Positions 5,863-7,965 of a stretch of DNA of 7,965 bases are shown piece after piece (the first letter of the stretch is position 1; each line of letters starts with the position of its first letter). The notes below the pieces were generated by a model, which saw nothing but the letters and a program-made list of their open reading frames with translations, did not search any database and was not told where the DNA came from. Location of the stretch: positions 1-7,965 of the forward strand of contig CAZRFK010000078.1 in the NCBI GenBank assembly GCA_964599275.1, given 5' to 3'. This DNA is from PUMD01 sp964599275 (GTDB lineage: Bacteria > Bacillota > Sulfobacillia > SLMV01). The translations under genes were made by a program, and so were the position numbers.

Positions 5863-7965
5863 ATGCGATACATTCTCAAAGGATTGGACTGCCCACACTG
5901 TGCGAGCAGTATTGAATATAAACTGAGAAGCGAATATGGAGTTGAGGGAGCTTCAGTCACTTTTGCTACCCAATCACTTCAGATAGACTCTCAGCATAAA
6001 GAAACCGTCGAACAAGTCCTGGACGAAGTTGACCCCGAAGTAGAATTAGTTCCAGCCCCAACAATTGCAGGTGGTGCAGTTGGACAGGAGAGTGCGGCAG
6101 CAGGTACAGGTTTCTCGAATGAACTGTTACGTATAATCGCTGCTGCTGTAATATTTTCTGCAGCCCTTCTTTTACGACCTGTTCTGAAACAGACCCCATC
6201 CGGATGGGCTGATTACGCAGTATTTTTGACCGCCTATTCCCTTGTAGGGTGGAAAGTCATACAGAGAACCATTGATAATGTCCTCAAACAAACTGATATA
6301 TTTGATGAAAACTTTTTGATGACTATAGCGACTTTTGGAGCCATTGCCCTGGGTGAGCTTCCCGAGGCAGTCGGGGTTATGTTGTTTTACTGTGTGGGAG
6401 AATATTTACAGCAATCAGCTGTGCACCGTTCTCGACGCTCAGTTCGCTCGCTGATGCAGCTGCGTCCCGACTATGCCCGGCTGCAGATTTCCCCGGATCA
6501 GGTAGAGAAAGTCCACCCCCACGAGGTAGACGTGGGAGACACTATTGTCGTTCAGCCCGGTGACCGTGTCCCAGTAGATGGTGAAGTGCAGGAGGGGCAT
6601 TCGTGGGTGGATACCTCTGCGTTGACAGGAGAATCAGTACCCCGTGAAATAAATCCCGGTGAGGAAATCCTCTCCGGCATGGTAAACGAAAGCGGAGTCC
6701 TTAAAGTACGGGTAAAGAAGATATACTCTGAATCTCAGGTGTCCCGGATAATGCAGCTGGTTGAAGAAGCAGCAAACCGAAAAGCTCCGACAGAAAAATT
6801 TATAACCCGGCTTGCCCGCTACTACACTCCAGCCGTCGTTTTTGGCGCCCTGACCCTAGCACTGATTCCGCCTGTTGTGACTGGGACTCCATTTTCACCC
6901 TGGATTTACAGGGCATTGACTCTGCTGGTCATCTCATGTCCCTGCGCCCTGGTCATATCAATACCCATGGGATATTTCGGGGGCATCGGATTGGCCTCAA
7001 AACACGGAATTTTGGTAAAGGGTGCAAACTTCCTGGATGCAATGAATCAGGTTTCATCAATCGTATTCGACAAAACAGGCACACTCACAGACGCAGATTT
7101 TGCTGTACAGAACATTCACCCCGAAGCTGAATACACAGAATCTGACGTCATCGAACTGGCTGCGGCTGCTGAGACTCACTCCACTCATCCGCTGGCCGAT
7201 GCCATACGCCGAGCCCAGCGGAAGATATCAAGTGAAGGTGAAGAGGCACTCACAGATAAACTTCACTCATATGAGGAAAAGGGAGGACGGGGAATCTCTG
7301 CCCGACTTGGTCAACAGCAGGTGCTGGTCGGCAACCGACGATTGATGCAGCAGGAAGGAATATCTATACCAACCACTCCGAACATGGGGACCGAAGTCTT
7401 CGTTGCCAGAAATGATCATCTCGTGGGACGTTTGAACATATCCGATGCTCCAAGAGAAGATGTCGTTTCGACTCTCTCCGAACTACGGAAAGAAGGTATA
7501 AATCGGCTGAATATGCTCACCGGTGATACTGAATCCGCGGCTGAACAGGTTGCCGAACAGCTGAATATAGATGAGTTTTGGGCAGAGCTTTTACCAGAAC
7601 AAAAAGTTGAGATTACTGAAGAGATAAAATCAAAACAGGAGAAAAATGTCGGCGCCTCCCGCGTAGCTTTCGTCGGTGACGGAATTAATGACGCGCCGGT
7701 AATTGCAGCTGCTGATGTGGGTATTGCTATGGGAGGCCTGGGCTCAGATGCAGCCATAGAGGCCGCAGATGTTGTGATTATGCAGGACCAGATTTCCCGC
7801 CTGCCAGCAGCTTTCAAAATTGCAAACATAACCCGGAGAATTGTCCTGCAAAATGTGGTCATGACTCTGGGACTGAAAGCAACCTTTCTGGGGCTGGGGG
7901 CCCTGGGATTGACCACCATGTGGGGAGCGGTTTTTGCTGATGTGGGTGTTGCTCTCCTGGCCGTT
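5863..7965 (+). CDS. Zn/Cd/Pb-exporting P1B-type ATPase (ZntA/CadA type), C-terminus cut by window edge
   Basis: This ATP-driven membrane pump exports divalent soft metals. All 701 visible codons are open with no stop. An N-terminal heavy-metal-associated domain has GLDCPHC (Cys10, Cys13). A short Ala/Gly linker (about 64-84) leads to membrane helices near 89-107, 114-132, 150-168 and 167-183. The actuator motif TGES is at 255-258; RYYTP (319-323) starts helix 5. The transport-site CPC is Cys359-Pro360-Cys361, the phosphorylated Asp is D403 in DKTGT, and His442-Pro443 is the P1B-specific HP motif. G-R-G at 475-477 is the nucleotide-domain GxG, and GDGINDAP is at 605-612. The last two helices carry Lys672 and Asp693, the pair that defines the P1B-2 (Zn/Cd/Pb) subgroup and excludes copper pumps. 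FDENFLMTIA is also typical of this group. ATG 5863 has GGGGAGG 6 bases upstream. Only about 10-25 residues should be missing. It has its own promoter and probable operator. Confidence 0.96.
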   Translation, partial: MRYILKGLDCPHCASSIEYKLRSEYGVEGASVTFATQSLQIDSQHKETVEQVLDEVDPEVELVPAPTIAGGAVGQESAAAGTGFSNELLRIIAAAVIFSAALLLRPVLKQTPSGWADYAVFLTAYSLVGWKVIQRTIDNVLKQTDIFDENFLMTIATFGAIALGELPEAVGVMLFYCVGEYLQQSAVHRSRRSVRSLMQLRPDYARLQISPDQVEKVHPHEVDVGDTIVVQPGDRVPVDGEVQEGHSWVDTSALTGESVPREINPGEEILSGMVNESGVLKVRVKKIYSESQVSRIMQLVEEAANRKAPTEKFITRLARYYTPAVVFGALTLALIPPVVTGTPFSPWIYRALTLLVISCPCALVISIPMGYFGGIGLASKHGILVKGANFLDAMNQVSSIVFDKTGTLTDADFAVQNIHPEAEYTESDVIELAAAAETHSTHPLADAIRRAQRKISSEGEEALTDKLHSYEEKGGRGISARLGQQQVLVGNRRLMQQEGISIPTTPNMGTEVFVARNDHLVGRLNISDAPREDVVSTLSELRKEGINRLNMLTGDTESAAEQVAEQLNIDEFWAELLPEQKVEITEEIKSKQEKNVGASRVAFVGDGINDAPVIAAADVGIAMGGLGSDAAIEAADVVIMQDQISRLPAAFKIANITRRIVLQNVVMTLGLKATFLGLGALGLTTMWGAVFADVGVALLAV

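Noticed and set aside
7416..7919. Minus-strand open frame of 167 codons
   Set aside because: It is antisense to the ATPase nucleotide-binding and GDGINDAP region, with Ser/Ala-rich low-complexity translation typical of a shadow frame.

Overview
The window reads like a chromosomal stretch of an anaerobic Bacillota (Clostridia-like) bacterium. This rests on strong purine-rich ribosome binding sites, frequent GTG and TTG starts, a mid-40s G+C content by eye, compact single-gene transcription units with hairpin terminators, and a CGGC-domain protein of the kind common in strict anaerobes. The assignment is an inference, not an identification. No rRNA, tRNA, CRISPR array, insertion sequence or phage gene is visible.

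Layout, left to right. The first 27 bases are the start of a minus-strand gene running off the window, with a plausible promoter at 107-135. A minus-strand gene (265-1158) encodes a membrane-anchored protein of unknown function with a coiled-coil stalk. A weak terminator (1268-1308) separates it from a divergent alanine racemase, also on the minus strand (1336-2592). The racemase is divergently oriented to an M32 zinc carboxypeptidase (2815-4332, plus strand). A hairpin at 4340-4373 sits between the convergent carboxypeptidase gene and a minus-strand family 2 glycosyltransferase (4395-5120). A 244-base AT-rich divergent region with several inverted repeats follows, then a small cysteine-rich CGGC-domain protein (5365-5679) with a strong terminator. 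The window ends inside a Zn/Cd/Pb-type P1B ATPase (5863 to the edge, 701 codons visible, nearly complete).

How the genes work together. Most appear to be independent units, so no multi-gene system can be claimed. The racemase supplies D-amino acids, normally for peptidoglycan. The carboxypeptidase is a peptide-processing enzyme. The glycosyltransferase probably acts on a membrane or cell-surface acceptor. The CGGC protein and the metal-efflux ATPase are neighbours on one strand and both have cysteine metal-site character, but a strong terminator separates them. Any link would be through shared regulation, for which there are suggestive but unproven dyads at 5144-5165, 5333-5348 and 5816-5839.

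The most unusual item is the racemase: the main catalytic residues are kept, but several active-site positions are changed and there is an insertion of about 31 residues. I see no convincing evidence of a wholly new biological system.
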